Origin: Chrysopilus asiliformis
Lineage: Eukaryota; Arthropoda; Insecta; Diptera; Rhagionidae
Direction: 5' to 3'
NCBI GenBank assembly: GCA_964034945.1
Contig: OZ035962.1
Location: 18,896,530-18,960,529 of the forward strand
Length of the DNA stretch: 64,000 nucleotides
Shown here piece after piece: positions 35,961-47,562 of the stretch. The position numbers and the translations under genes are program-made. How positions within the stretch are numbered: the stretch's first letter is position 1; each line of letters opens with the position of its first letter. The notes below the pieces were generated by a model, which worked only from the letters and a program-made list of their open reading frames with translations, did no database searches and was not told the DNA's origin.

Positions 35961-36589
35961 TTTCTTGCATGGTTCTTTAAGTGGGCAAACATTTTCTTGT
36001 TTTTTCCTAGAGAACCTATCCAACACTAAAAACCATATAAAAATCAATTCAGTAGTTTAGGATATAGCAGGAGAGGGGGTTGTCATCATTTAGAAGGGGG
36101 CGAAAAGTTTCCATTATTGTCGACCTGTCCTATACAGAAAATGGTATTCAAATCCAAACAGTGGTTCAAACGATAACAGGCGAGGGGGTCAAAGAAGAGC
36201 CCATACTGGGACCAAACCTAACGAAATATAAACCATGCTACTGATCCATACAACATATAATATATGTATGAACTTTTGTCTAAGTTGGTGCAGTAGTTAT
36301 TGAGTTTATGCGTTACAAACACGTCTCTTTTATAAATAGAGAAATTAGTAAGATTGGGAATTTATTTAAGAATAAAACGCAATCAAGAATAAGACTAGAA
36401 AAAAATATTTCAAATAAAACTAATTTCATAATTTTAGAATCCAGTTTACGCTTTACCCTGATTTTTAGTGAATGATTAACAATGTTGAGACATACAATAG
36501 CTTTTAAAAATGCGTTTTCGCCTTTATTCTAATCAACGTTGGTGAGATTTTCTCTATATTTCTTCAATTTATACTGCATGCATAGTTTC

Positions 36590-37145
36590 GCTTCATGACT
36601 GGAGGTAAAATGTGTTTAGAATTTTACATTACACATAACCCATTCATACATCAAAATCCAATCGGACCATTGCTTCCTTCTTCTCCCATACAAATGGAAT
36701 AATTTTTTCCCGTTTTCTCGAAAACTGTGCATCGTATCGAAAAATTTATAAAGATGAAATGCGTTTAGGAAATGTGTTTGTTCGATACATTAAAATCCAA
36801 TCGGGCCACTCATTTCCCCCTCTCCTATGGATTTTATAAAATATATTTTGTCTATCATCATGTAGAGCAAGGGTGTCCAACGTTTTAGCTTTCCTGAGCC
36901 ACATTGGCAGATGACGAATTATATTGGGCCACAAATAAAATATACTAACTCTAAAGATAGCTGATTAATAAAAAACGTAGGATATATCCTTACTTAGTTA
37001 ACAATTTTAAGTAATTTAAACTTCATTAATTCATAAAGTTTGTAAATATATGAGTTTTTGTTGGCCCACATTCGAACACGACGTGGGCCGCGGGTTGGAC
37101 AAGCCTGATGTAGAGTATTTGACGATTGGCTTATAGCTCGCTTAA
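36590..37145 (-). mobile_element. Family 2 repeat (minus), split by a hAT insertion
   Basis: 36590-36867 contains ACATCAAAATCCAATCGGACC modules and TTGTCTATCATCATGTAGAG. After the insertion it resumes at TATTTGACGATTGGC (37116-37145). Confidence 0.75.
36868..37107. mobile_element. hAT (Charlie-like) MITE with perfect 8-bp duplication
   Basis: ATGTAGAG at 36860-36867 and again at 37108-37115. Ends are CAAGGGTGTCCAACG and GTTGGACAAGCCTG. The interior has TGAGCCACATTGG, TTGGGCCACAAATAAAATA and GTTGGCCCACATTC. 240 bp, non-coding. The composition and order of these blocks recall the primate hAT-Charlie family MER30, as I remember it. Placed within an Mrtf intron. Confidence 0.85.
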
Positions 37146-37263
37146 TCGGGCCATTAAAAAACAGCTAATAAGAATTTATTTTGTGCTATTTGTTCCAATA
37201 TTTTAATCAGTTTCAAGTTTCCACTGATTCTCGGCATTTTCAACTAATAATTTTGTCGCTAAT

Positions 37264-37375
37264 GATGGTAGAAGAAAACTGAAAGATATCGGCACGGGAC
37301 TGGGACCTCTGGCGAGAGACATTGCGTCACGCCAAGACCGGAAACTGATTATAGCGCCGAGAGAGGGATGCTAGA
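37264..37375 (+). pseudogene. LINE 3' end fragment
   Basis: The plus frame reads ARDWDLWRETLRHAKTGN, then stops. It is the same C-terminal block as at 13490, but with intact Trp and Arg residues. It lies about 200 bp from the RPEL1 exon on the opposite strand. Confidence 0.65.
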
Positions 37376-37579
37376 AGACTGCGGGATAGCTGATCGATTT
37401 ACACAAATTATTTGAAGGTGGATTCATGAAACACTTCGCGTAAAAATACGCAATCGGTAATTTTATCTGGTTTCATGAATACCCTAATTACGTTTTTCAA
37501 AATAACTGGTCTTGGAGTGAAAAATGCAACACCTTTTTAAATTATTAAATCACATTCAAACCTTATTCATAGTACTTAC

Positions 37580-37645
37580 GGGGCATAATTCCTTGCTCAA
37601 CAAGTTGTGTGATCGGCCGCCTCACCATTAGTTTTACTTTGAGGG
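37580..37645 (-). CDS. Mrtf: Mrtf internal coding exon encoding RPEL motif 1
   Basis: A 66-nt exon missed by simple ORF calling. It follows a polypyrimidine-ATTTCAG acceptor and ends at a perfect GTAAGT donor (37574-37579). It encodes LKVKLMVRRPITQLVEQGIMP, residues 159-179 of the assembled fragment, and the split codon at its end restores Pro before LKTSPAIHEQ. The junction GIMPP-LKTSPA matches the vertebrate MRTF arrangement after RPEL1. The motif is divergent: RRPITQL in place of RPxxxEL, so the canonical Pro and Glu positions are changed. Vertebrate RPEL1 also departs at the Pro position. The exon lies between introns of 4,232 bp (33348-37579) and 19,873 bp (37646-57518). Phases on both sides agree (1 nt carried in, 1 nt carried out). 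Confidence 0.93.
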
Positions 37646-38570
37646 CTGAAATAAAAAAAAAATCAAATATTATCAAAAAATATGTTTTTACTGTCTGTTG
37701 AAAAGTAAATATTTTACCACGATAATAAAATGTTTATTCAAGAAAACCAAAATTTTCACAGATTTTCGATAATTAAACTGACACAAACTAATATATCCCA
37801 ACGCTTTCATTGCAAACAAACAACTGCCACTAATATTTTTCTACATTTGTAGTGAATGATTTCATTATAAATCCATCACTAATGCTGTCTAATAATAAAT
37901 GAAAACTAATCAAATGATAAGTAATCTGAATAACACATCATAGTAGCTATGTTAAATGACAGTAGCGGAGGTGTAAATTAAATAATAAATGATTCTATTA
38001 AAAAGTCTAGGAATAGAAGAATTTTTAATCGAAGACGCTTTAATGAGACAAACTTATATGGTACCTCCTAACAACATAAAAGCATGTTAACGTAACGTTG
38101 AACTCTCAAGATTTCCAGGTGAATACAAAATTAATTGAGAGGTTGAACTTTACCTATGCCATGAACACTTTGATAACTAAACTCTGAGTATGTTCGTCAT
38201 TCTACTCTATTCATATACAAGCCATATACAAGTGAACACTTTGAATTGATAACCATCCCCTGGTCAATTTTAGTACATCAATTACTAACTTTAATCACGT
38301 GTAGAAAACTTTGTACTTGCTTTTATAATTCACTTAAATTTTAATGACAGCTAATACCATCAACTCTTCTGCATACATTGGCAATCATTTTAACTTCAAA
38401 CTTTGCATCCCCCATACATTTAAAAGCTGAAAAACATATTCCTATGTGTTTGCTTTTTACTTAGCGGAAGATTGACAAAATACTAAAGTTTAGCAGACAC
38501 GATTGGAAGAAATTCTTATCTCCGATGCAGAAATATTGATTAGGTATATTCAGCTTAAAAAAACATAAGA

Positions 38571-38997
38571 AAAGCCACAATTACCTGGGGCCAATCGCCA
38601 AATACTCTATATGAGGACAGACAAAATATTTATTTGAAAAAAAAATTCATTTATTTGGGACACGGGAGATGCGGTGGTCTGATTGAATGTTGATTTATGA
38701 AATGGTTACCTAAAATCGTTTTCTAAATACATTACGCCTTTATAAATTTTCCCATACAAATTGCAAAAAACTGTTTTGTTTGTATGGGGAAGGTGGTGAA
38801 GGGGGTAAAGAGTGGTTCCATTTTGCCGGTTCAAAAACTTAGCCTTCCTATTTACGGGAAACGCAACTAGACCAAATTTCAAGTCTCTAGCTCAATCCTT
38901 TCGAAAGTTGTGGTGATGACGGGGAAACGGACGGACGGACGGACAGACCGACAGACGGACGGACGGACAGAGGAACGGACGGACGGACAGACGGACG

Positions 38998-39069
<72 letters not shown>

Positions 39070-39350
39070 GACGGACAGACAGACGGACGGACAGACAGAC
39101 AGAGATACAGAGACAGACAGACGAATGAACGGACAGACAGACAGACGAACGGACAGACAGACAGACGGACGGACAGACAGAGAGACAGACAGACGAATGG
39201 ACATGCGGAAATCTAAATCGTTTGTCATCTCTAACACCCTGGTGTAGTTCATTTTTGTGCCCGACGATTGATTCGATGCGTTACAAACGGTGCGGTGTAC
39301 TAAATCTATACTTCTATAAGATTCTCATATAGAGTATAAATATATGATAC
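38571..39350 (+). mobile_element. Family 2 repeat, near full length
   Basis: Starts AAACATAAGAAAAGCCACAATTACC and CAAATACTCTATATGAGGACAG, then the CCCATACAAATTG/TTGTATGGGG modules. It continues through TTTCAAGTCTCTAGCTCAATC, the GGAC minisatellite, and TAACACCCTGGTGTAG. It ends TTCTCATATAGAGTATAAA, an inverted match to its start (ATACTCTATATGA). Confidence 0.75.
38930..39205. repeat. GGACAGAC minisatellite
   Basis: GGACGGACAGACAGAC units with an internal pure CAGA run near 39003-39050, inside the family-2 copy. Confidence 0.95.
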
Positions 39351-39635
39351 AATTCTTATCCATTACAAAGCCAAAAAAAATTATGATTCGATGATAAAAT
39401 TTGGCTGATTTTAGAAATTACGAATTGCAGATGGTGAAATATACAAAAAAAACCTAACTTACAGGAAGTACAACAAGATATTATGGGGATTCGTAAATGA
39501 ACTGTCAAAATTTGCGTGGAAAATCTTTTAATAACCCTCGTAAGTTTGCATTCTGAGTTTGGTGTCCAAAAAACCCGGTAAACTTACGCAAACAGCAAAT
39601 ACGGAAATTTTTAGAACTTGTGAAATTCGCAATAT

Positions 39636-40215
39636 TTATACCCGTATGGTGAAACCAAAGGGTATATTAACTTTGCCTTACCGTTTGTAACGCCAAGATC
39701 CCGTCATCACACACAAAAATGAATTACACCAGTGTGTTTAGAATGATAAAAATAATTAATTTCTGCATGTCCGTCCGTCTGTCTGTCTGTCCGTCTGTCT
39801 GTCCGTCCGTCTGTCCGTCTGTCTGTGGCGCGGATTGCAGGCGCACGGATTGAGCTAGAGACTTAAAATTTTGCGCAGATCCGTTTTTCGTAAAATGCGA
39901 GGCTAAGTTCGTTAATGGGCAAAAATGGACCATTAGGGGGGGTACCCCCCATACGAACGAAAACGGTTTTTGTGAATATCTCAAAAACGGTGCATGTTAT
40001 CAAAAAAGTGCAAGAACAAAAGTTATTTAGGATATGATTCCACATAAAACTCCAATACATCAAAATCCGATTGGAATAAATTTTAAAAATTCTTATTGGA
40101 AAGTTTGACTTCAAAGTGGAATTTTGGTACAACTGTTCGAATTTTGATACGAATATCACCATACGGGTCTCCAATGATTGCCAGATTGGCAATTATAGCT
40201 TTTGTTATGTTTTTC
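39636..40215 (-). mobile_element. Family 1 repeat, minus strand
   Basis: Starts TTTATACCCGTATGGTGAAACC and carries a short GTCC tract at 39768-39825. It ends ATTGCCAGATTGGCAATTATAG then GCTTTTGTTATG. Near full length. Confidence 0.75.
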
Positions 40216-40506
40216 AATTAATTTCAGTTTTTCAGTGATGCTCGGGATTTTCAACATCTAGTTGTGTGGCTGCTGAAATTTCCAAACAGGTAATCGATTT
40301 ATATCAATTATTTGATAAGTGCGTACACGAAACACTCCGCATAAAAATACGCAAAAATTCAATGGTAATTTTAACTCGTTGTATGAATACCCTTATTGTA
40401 ATTTTGATTAAATGATCTTTGCGTGCCTTATCGGTTCGTTAACCAGAATATGATTGCAATTTTATTTAAATAAACTGTCTTAGGAAAATTGTTGCGTCAA
40501 TGTTGT

Positions 40507-40560
40507 TGAATGATATTTAGTTGGTAACCGGAAGTCGCTGGTTCGATTCCTGCTTGTATC
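40507..40560 (+). other. tRNA-like fragment (SINE head or tRNA pseudogene)
   Basis: TTTAGTTGGTAAC resembles an A box and CTGGTTCGATTCC is a canonical B box. TGATA and TATCA could pair as an acceptor stem. The segment is only about 52 nt and lacks an anticodon arm, so it is not a working tRNA. Confidence 0.4.
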
Positions 40561-40884
40561 ATTTCCTAACTTAATTTACCGCAATGAGTAGTGGTCCAAT
40601 TTTATGTGACAAATCTCAATTTTCTACCTCGATTAGTTCTCGAGTTTTCAAATGTTTTTCTAGTAATATCCAATTTTCCATCATTTAGGTTTAATTATGT
40701 AAGAAATGTATCATTTCACCGCTAGGTGGCTTAAGCTATGTTTTACAAAATATTTTAATTATTCAGAAATATGAAAATCAAAAACAGAGATTTAAAAAAG
40801 ACTTTCACCAGCAGAACTTTTTGGTGCAGCAGATTTTATCATAAGACTACAATACTTTTCTGAATTTTCTCGCACAGACCGAAA

Positions 40885-41062
40885 TTTCATCATCATCGGC
40901 ACAACAACCAGTATTACGGTCTAGGCCTTCCAAACAAGCATTTGTAGAGGACTCGGTCCTGCGCCATGGTAATTAAATTCGATATCTCCAGCAAATCTTC
41001 CTGCCAGATCTGTACCAAAATTAGTTGCTCCCAAAAAGTGTTACCCGCCAGCCCTTAATTTG
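40885..41062 (-). pseudogene. LINE 3' end with CGATGATGATG tail
   Basis: The minus frame reads DLLEISNLITMAQDRVLYKC, continuing LFGRPRP, stop, YWLLCR. This is the terminal AxDRxxW(R)xL segment of a non-LTR polyprotein with mutations. It ends in the untranslated tail AAGGCCTAGACCGTAATACTG then GTGCCGATGATGATG. The tail recurs in the SINE at 56882. Confidence 0.6.
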
Positions 41063-43455
41063 CTTTTCATAAGTGATTCTAATAGATTTCCAAGTAACAC
41101 TTGATATTGCAGAGGGTCTCATGTCTCAACTCTAAAACAAAATAATATTACAAAACTCTAAAATTGTGACCAAAAAATTTATAATTAAGAACATACGCGG
41201 TTTTCAAAAAAGGGCTTTATATAAAATTAAGGACACGCGCTTTTTTAAAAAAAAAAAAAGGCCTTCTCAGCAAAATTGGTCTGCAATCCTTTCCGTTTAC
41301 CATGACAAGATATTTTTTTTTTTACAATTTTATCAAAACCAGGGAGTCAAATTATAAGTAAATTACATCAAGAGCAACACTGTTTGCCGATTCTAGTCAA
41401 AAACATCGTTTTTTGTGTGCCGAAGAGAGAAGACCCGATAGAACCTTTTCTCGGTATGTTGAAAAATAAAAAAAACAATACTTTAAGATTTTAGTAAAAC
41501 ATGGTTTACTTCCATTGGAACATCTTGACAGCATAAAAAGATTAAGCAAAAGTTACTTAACAGAAAATGATGTATACTTTTGACACACTTTTTTATCGTG
41601 TTTCAAAAAAACACAAAAAAAAGCAGATTAAAATACACACAACATCTAATGTATTTGGCGTGAAAATTTTACTGAAATTTTTCATTCGTTTCTTTTCTGT
41701 CAAAGTAGCAAAAACACTAAACAAAACAAGAAAGGCTGAAAAAGTCTCATAAATCAATTTTTTTATAAGTTAAGGAAAAAAACCATATAATAAAACTGCC
41801 AGACATGCATTAAATAAATCAACCATAAAATTCTATCAAGAAGAAAAAATTCACCTGAAGCACATAATTTTCGGGAGAAAAGGAAATACTGAACATTTCA
41901 CGGTAAAAGAAAAGTTTTATTTTTGCATTTTCACTTGCAAAGAGAAAGTTTTTCGTTAAAATATAACTTTTACATATACATAATATTATTATAGCATAAA
42001 TATTGGCAACGAAAAGGGATTTTAAGTTTCCTATCAGTAAGGATGTGAATTTTCATTTCTTTCCGTTTCGAATTGATTCTATTATAAATTGTTATTGAAC
42101 TGAGTTGAACTAAAGTTGTGAATATCTCTAATGCAGAAAAGCTGGCTGTAAAACCAATGATCAAAGAACTAATAGATAAATCTCGAACCCAGTTTCTCGT
42201 GCACTCGCGGTAGGCAAAAGAGCAACACTATAGAAAACGAAGAGTTTCGGAAATCACACGAAATGGTAATCCCTTTTACTCCTTTACATCTAAATGAATT
42301 CCACGAATGAGACAAAAACACTGTCGTTTTCGAAGATTCGTGCAGGGTCGATCAAAATCAATTTCACTTCATATCAAAAACCATAAACACCCAGCATATT
42401 CCATTGATACCCCTGAACAAGAGTTCTGTCAAATGACACACACACCATGAAAATACGCCAGCGTAATGTTTACATTTTCGTATAACATTGGAACGGGGCT
42501 GCATTGAGATTTTTTTAACGCTGTTTTTATTATAATATAATGCACTGAAATGCCCTGAAAAGAGTTTTTGATAAGTTTAGTTAGGGAATGTTCCACAGAT
42601 TTCACTAAAACCCCGGAAAGAACATTTTTTAGGCTCCCATCGTCGTTGGAAAGGTAGCATTTTGTTTTTGCCTCTTAAATACTCGCCTCAAACGAATGTC
42701 AGGACTACAAAAAAACACTTTTATAGCACTGCTCTAAACACTTTTCATAGCACATAAAATTCCTTCGAGAATCAAATTTTGTAGCATTAAAAAACACGAT
42801 ATTTCAACAAACTTTACTTTTTGGCATTTTTCTCTTTTTAGAATTGCCAGCACTTCTAAAATATGCGATTGACCCTCTTTTTGATTTTAACTAGAGAACC
42901 TTTATAATCGTCAACTCTTTAAAAATAAATTTGAATTATTTTAAATTTTTTTCATGTTTTTTAAATAATATCGCGCATATTGTGTGGTTTAATAGTCTTT
43001 TATAATGTTGTGTGAGTTGTATAAAAATTAAAATCGTCGAAAAATCAAAATTATTTATGCAATGCGATGGGAAATACCATATCATGTAGGTACTCTACTA
43101 TATTGAAATTTAATAATGCTTAACTTCTGAATATTGAGATGTGGCAACTCCCCCACATTGTATACACTAAACATTTCGTGTACCGACGAAGGCAATGAGA
43201 CAGGCCTATATGTCACTGGGTGGACTCTTCATTGCTTCGAAATTTTATCAACCGTGATTTGTCTATAGTTCTCTCATCATTGGTAAAACTAAGGAATAGA
43301 GTTTTACCTACATAACTTTTCCACACATCAAATTCCAATCGGTAAAATTTTCATAAAAATTCATTTAGTTGTTCAGATCTAATTGAGATTTCTACCAATA
43401 TTCTGGTAGAGGTTTTCAGTGTGAGGTATTTGTCGATCCCGTCAATTTTATTTAA
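41063..43455. other. Intronic DNA without recognised content
   Basis: AT-rich. Short frames at 41166 and 41567 look like chance. No repeat family recognised. Confidence 0.45.
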
Positions 43456-43459
43456 AATA

Positions 43460-43800
43460 TTGGGTTGGAGAAAAACTATTATGCCTTTTTCTCAGCAGAT
43501 GGCTCTGATGTACTCAGCAGATGGAAGATGGCTCTGATGTACCATAACTGCCGCGCTATTCGTTGCACTCTGGCAATGCTATATTGTTTTAAAATTTGAT
43601 ACATAACCTACATTTGGAACAAAAATCATTGAAATCTCGGCAGTGTAAAAAAAAGTTGTTGAGTCGCAAAAATGAGTGAAATCCTTGAAAAAAATCTTCT
43701 GCAATTTTACTACGATAAAGTGAAGAATACGGCACAGGCTCGTGGACAATTTGTGTAGTTTATGGTCGAGATACTATCAAAAACAAAACTTAAACTAATA
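43460..43800 (+). pseudogene. mariner transposon 5' end with transposase N-terminus
   Basis: TTGGGTTGGAGAAAAACTATT after a TA matches mariner terminal repeats. The ATG at 43672 begins MSEILEKNLLQFYYDKVKNT, then AQARGQF. A +1 shift continues CVVYGRDTIKNKT, the conserved helix-turn-helix linker (xVYGEDAI in mariners). The remainder is absent. A 25-bp duplication (CTCAGCAGATGG...GATGTAC) sits in the 5' leader. Confidence 0.75.
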
Positions 43801-45054
43801 AACACTTGTATCTTATAAAATCATGAAATGATAGTATTTCCCTTCGCCCATAAAAACCTTACAAATGTCAAATAGTTTTTTATTTCTCCTAAAACTATCA
43901 GTTTTGTTTAGGAGAGTAAATAATTTACTTGTAAAAAAATGGACGTCACACAATGTTAGACATTGTGGTGACAAAAATGCGAATACAAACATTGTAACTC
44001 GTTGTTATTGTAATTTTTACAAATCGGAAGTGCCTCGCTTGCATACCAAAATTTTCTAATGACTTCGCTATTAATATGCAACTGCAATTCATGTTTTGGC
44101 CATATGATTAAGAAGTAAAGGAAAAATTATAAATGTTGGTAATTAAAATCAGACTCTAACGGTTTACAACAAGAGATTTACGTGCGTGAGCTGAATTACA
44201 AATTTGTAAATTAGCTGAAAATTGTGGAACATATTGCATCGTGAATTTCAATTAATTTTCGCTAGTGGGTGCAAATTTGAGTTTTTACTAGTTTTTATGT
44301 TTCTTTATTTAATTGCAAATGCATTAATTTTATGTTATATTCATGAAGATTATTTTTTCGATAATAGCGGGTTTTTTTAAACTAAAACCTCATGTTATTT
44401 GCAAATTTTTTTTTTCCAGTTTTTATGCAAGTTTTAAATGTTATGCCACACTCTAAATTTTTTTTTACTCGAATTTCAGTTGAAACTTGGTTACTGTTAA
44501 AAATCGTGAAATTTAATGTTAATTCTAGTAATTGTGAATCTAGTGTTCTTTCTTAGTAATATTTTTGAATTGGAAAACTGGAGATTACACTCAGAAATTT
44601 ATTGAAACTCCAAGTAAAATTTAATGGAGATAAAAATAAATTGTTAAAAATAAATTTTATAATAATTTTTATTATGGCCAAGTATTCTTTAATTTTTGGG
44701 TATCTCAAGTCCATTTTACTGGAAACTAAAGTAAACTTTAGTGGGAAACACCAGGAAATTTTGCTTGGAGCTCCAGGTAAGTATGAATTCCTTGGTCCGA
44801 AGTTTACAATTTATACTCCGAAAAAAAACTAACGTGTGAATCCCAGCACTATTTATTTAATAGAACCCAAGTGTCAGGAATGGCAGGGGATGATCATCTT
44901 CGGACCCAGAAAAACTCTAAATTAAACACGATATATTTAAAATACAATTAGTCTCCCTCAATCACACGTTGGTTCTGTTTTCGATCGGTCGACTCTCTGG
45001 CTTGCCAGATTAGCATTTTCTCCTTGAGCGCTGTCAGATGAAAGTTCTTCGTGT

Positions 45055-45410
45055 GACACAAGTAAATTCTACTGAAATCCCAGTGATTTTTACTGGAATA
45101 CCATTAAGACTTCTTTAACAGAGATCGACTGGTTTTTACTAGAACCTCAGTAAGTTTTAATGGAATCCCATAAATTTTTACTGAAACGTTAGTGATTTTT
45201 ACTGGAGTAATTTTTACGGGAATCTCAATGGTTTTTACTGGAATTCAGTGATTACTATCGGAATCCCAGTAATTTTAATTGTCATTCCAATGATTTTTAG
45301 TGAAATTTCCGTAATATTAGTGAGGTCGCAGTTATTTTTATTGGAATTCTAGTGATTTTTACTGGAATCTCAGTCATGTTTACTGTAATCCTAGTGATTT
45401 TTACTAGCTC
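45055..45410. repeat. Degenerate tandem repeat of TTTTTACTGGAATCCCAGTGA
   Basis: About 14-16 units of roughly 21-26 bp, diverged. Each contains ACTGGAAT, CAGT and ATTTTTA. Confidence 0.75.
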
Positions 45411-45413
45411 TAA

Positions 45414-45576
45414 CCCGGCCCTTACACGCGTCTGTAGAGCTGACATAGTCGCTGACACAGTCTCGTGTAAATGCACTGACTGTCAGTTCGCTAAAGGTCT
45501 TTTAATTCGTTGTCAGTAATTTGAGATTTGAAGTCTGTGCTACTGACAGACTTTACAGTCGCGTGTAAAGGCCGGG
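45414..45576. mobile_element. PIF/Harbinger-like MITE, TAA duplication
   Basis: TAA at 45411-45413 and 45577-45579. Ends CCCGGCCCTTACACGCG and CGCGTGTAAAGGCCGGG, with inner stems including CTGACA/TGTCAG. 163 bp. Confidence 0.8.
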
Positions 45577-45829
45577 TAAATCTTATTTACATTTTAAAGG
45601 TTAGCAAATGTCAATTAGTGAAAATTACTGGGATTCCAGTATATTGTTGATGTGCGTATTTGGAAAAAAAATTATTTCATTGGGACCAAACAGTAAAATT
45701 AGTAACACACAAATAAAATATTGGAAATACTGGAAAAAAAAGATTTACTAGGGCTAAAAAAGTAAAATATTACTGACATCTAACTAAACTTTACCGGGCC
45801 TACCGTAAAAAAAATTAATCAAAAAAGAT

Positions 45830-45990
45830 TTAAAAAAAAAATTGAAAAAAAAAATTTTAAAAAGCTTAAATAAAATGCACTAAAAACGTAAAAAATTATT
45901 TTTTGAGTATAAAAGTGTATAAAAGCGAGATAAATATTTATTTTATTTTTTCATACTTCATCTCGCTTTTATTTCTGATACACAGAACCC
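45830..45990. mobile_element. Family 6 palindrome copy
   Basis: TGCACTAAAAACGTAAAAAATT, then AAAGCGAGATAAATATTTAT, mirrored by TCTCGCTTTTATTTCTGATA. The right arm is truncated by a family-4 repeat. Confidence 0.55.
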
Positions 45991-46275
45991 AAAAATTATC
46001 CTTACAGACTTCTTAACGTCAGAATCGGATTCAGCGATCCCAAAAACTCCCAGATGAGAGTTTTTTCCGGAAAATTTGAGGAAAAGGATAACCACGTTAT
46101 CATCACAGGACCTTCCGTTATCTTTACAAGGACGAAATAGTGAAAATATTGTATTGTCATCGTACTTACTCATGTGTGCAAAATTTCAGGTCAATCAGAT
46201 TAGTGGAAGTGGGTCAAAATTAGATTCGACCGTGGCAGACAGACAGACAGACGCACACAATAAAAAAAACGACTT
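45991..46275 (-). mobile_element. Family 4 repeat, minus strand, with CAGA tract
   Basis: The TTCTTAACGTCAGAATCG and CCAAAAACTCCCAGATGAG module is followed on the plus strand by CAAAATTTCAGGTCAATCAG, then a short CAGACAGACAGACAG tract at 46235-46252. Confidence 0.55.
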
Positions 46276-46559
46276 TTTTTCTTAAATTCATCATAGCCAA
46301 CTTCACTATGCCAGGAGTAACTGCAATATTTTTTTTATAAAATACATAATTTTTAATAAAGCATTTTTAAAGCGGAATTGTTTACATTGCTTTAAATTAT
46401 TTACTACTTGTCATAGTTTTTCTGTAATCTCATTTTATTTTTATTCTTGCAAAGTGAAGTTTCTTGCATAATCAGATTTTCGCAAAACATTCTCATTGCT
46501 CTCGATCATTCATGGTGCAGTTCTTTGTAAAGAAAACGTTGTTCTAGATAGCTCTGCAT

Positions 46560-46794
46560 CATGGCCGAATTATACAAGGTCTGTTTGACAGCTCAGTCTC
46601 TCTTGGCTCTGACGTCATCGGCAAGAAATTCTTATAAGACTCAATGGGAATTTTCCCGAATTTTCAAATCTAGCTAACATCTAGCTAAACAACTCCGTAC
46701 GTGCAATCAACATTACAAAGAATTTCTTGCCGATGACGTACCAAAATGGTGGCTGTCAAAAAATAACCAGCAGACCTTGTATAATTCGGCCATG
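46560..46794. mobile_element. MULE-like MITE with 9-bp duplication
   Basis: GCTCTGCAT at 46551-46559 and 46795-46803. Ends CATGGCCGAATTATACAAGG and CCTTGTATAATTCGGCCATG are perfect inverted repeats. Inner stems are GACGTCATCGGCAAGAAATT and its inverse. 235 bp. A 9-bp duplication with long terminal repeats fits the Mutator-like superfamily. Confidence 0.75.
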
Positions 46795-46803
46795 GCTCTG
46801 CAT

Positions 46804-47560
46804 GACTCAAGAATATTTAAAAAAAAACCCCTTACTGCTAAGGTCAGTATTGATCACGAAGCGTCTTCTAGTTGGAGATCTGCTTACATCTAGAAATTTC
46901 TATACTTCGCAAAGGTCTTATTTGATGAATGGAGACTTCAAAGTTAACAAAGCAAAATCTAATTCAATAAAGGAAACTGCTTTTCTTTAGAATTTCAATC
47001 ATACAAAGAGAACCGGAAACATTCATAACAGAAAGAAATTTTTGTAATTAATAATATCCTGAAATCGTTGAAATTTTCATTGTTTTGCTTGTTTGGAGAA
47101 ACTTTCCTGTTTTGAAATGATAAAACTTTTTAAGTGCTTTTAATATGAACTCAAGAGGTGATAAGTGGAATTCAAGTTTTAGCAATTAAAGATTTCATCT
47201 TTGCACCTTGACTAAACGACAAGCATCAGATAGCAAGGGTGAGATCAAAAACACACTTAAAATTGAGAAGTCTAAACGATTAAATGACTTTTTTTTAAAT
47301 GAATCGGAAAATTTGCACAAAAAATTTAAAACGTCATGATTTCCACTTCCGTTTACTATTTATTTGCTTTCAAAAACTTGAAGTAAATTAGGTACCAATA
47401 ATAAACGTCACCATATAAAATTAATTTTCACATTAATGTGTCGAGAACCTACACTCGATAATTAGAGAACCTTTATGTTAGAGAGGTCAACCAATATTTG
47501 GTTACAAACGGTATACTAAATCTGATATGCTCCCATATATCATCTAGGGTATAACAAACA
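46804..47560. other. Intronic DNA without recognised content
   Basis: No repeat or exon recognised. Confidence 0.45.
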
Positions 47561-47562
47561 TA

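Larger units (their letters stand above)
33348..37579 (-). other. Mrtf: Mrtf intron, 4.2 kb
   Basis: Intron between the RPEL1 exon and the last exon, with GTAAGT donor and TTCCAG acceptor on the minus strand. It contains a family-1 repeat with a long minisatellite (33563-34395), an imperfect inverted repeat (35663-35960), a family-2 repeat split by a hAT insertion (36590-37145), and a LINE fragment (37264-37375). The stretch 34396-35660 holds nothing I recognise. Confidence 0.85.
44586..45810. mobile_element. Composite element with ACACTCAGAAA end and ACTGGAATCCCAGT interior
   Basis: Starts ACACTCAGAAATTTATTG. 44600-45810 is filled with motifs ACTGGAATCCCAGTAAT and relatives in both orientations. 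It contains a PIF/Harbinger-like insertion at 45414. The right end is unresolved. Confidence 0.35.

Noticed and set aside
38887..39252. 121-codon minus-strand ORF rich in Ser/Val/Pro
   Set aside because: Lies on the GGACAGAC minisatellite within a family-2 repeat.
46727..46990. 87-codon plus-strand ORF
   Set aside because: Begins inside the MULE-like element and reads into unrelated intron sequence; no similarity recognised.
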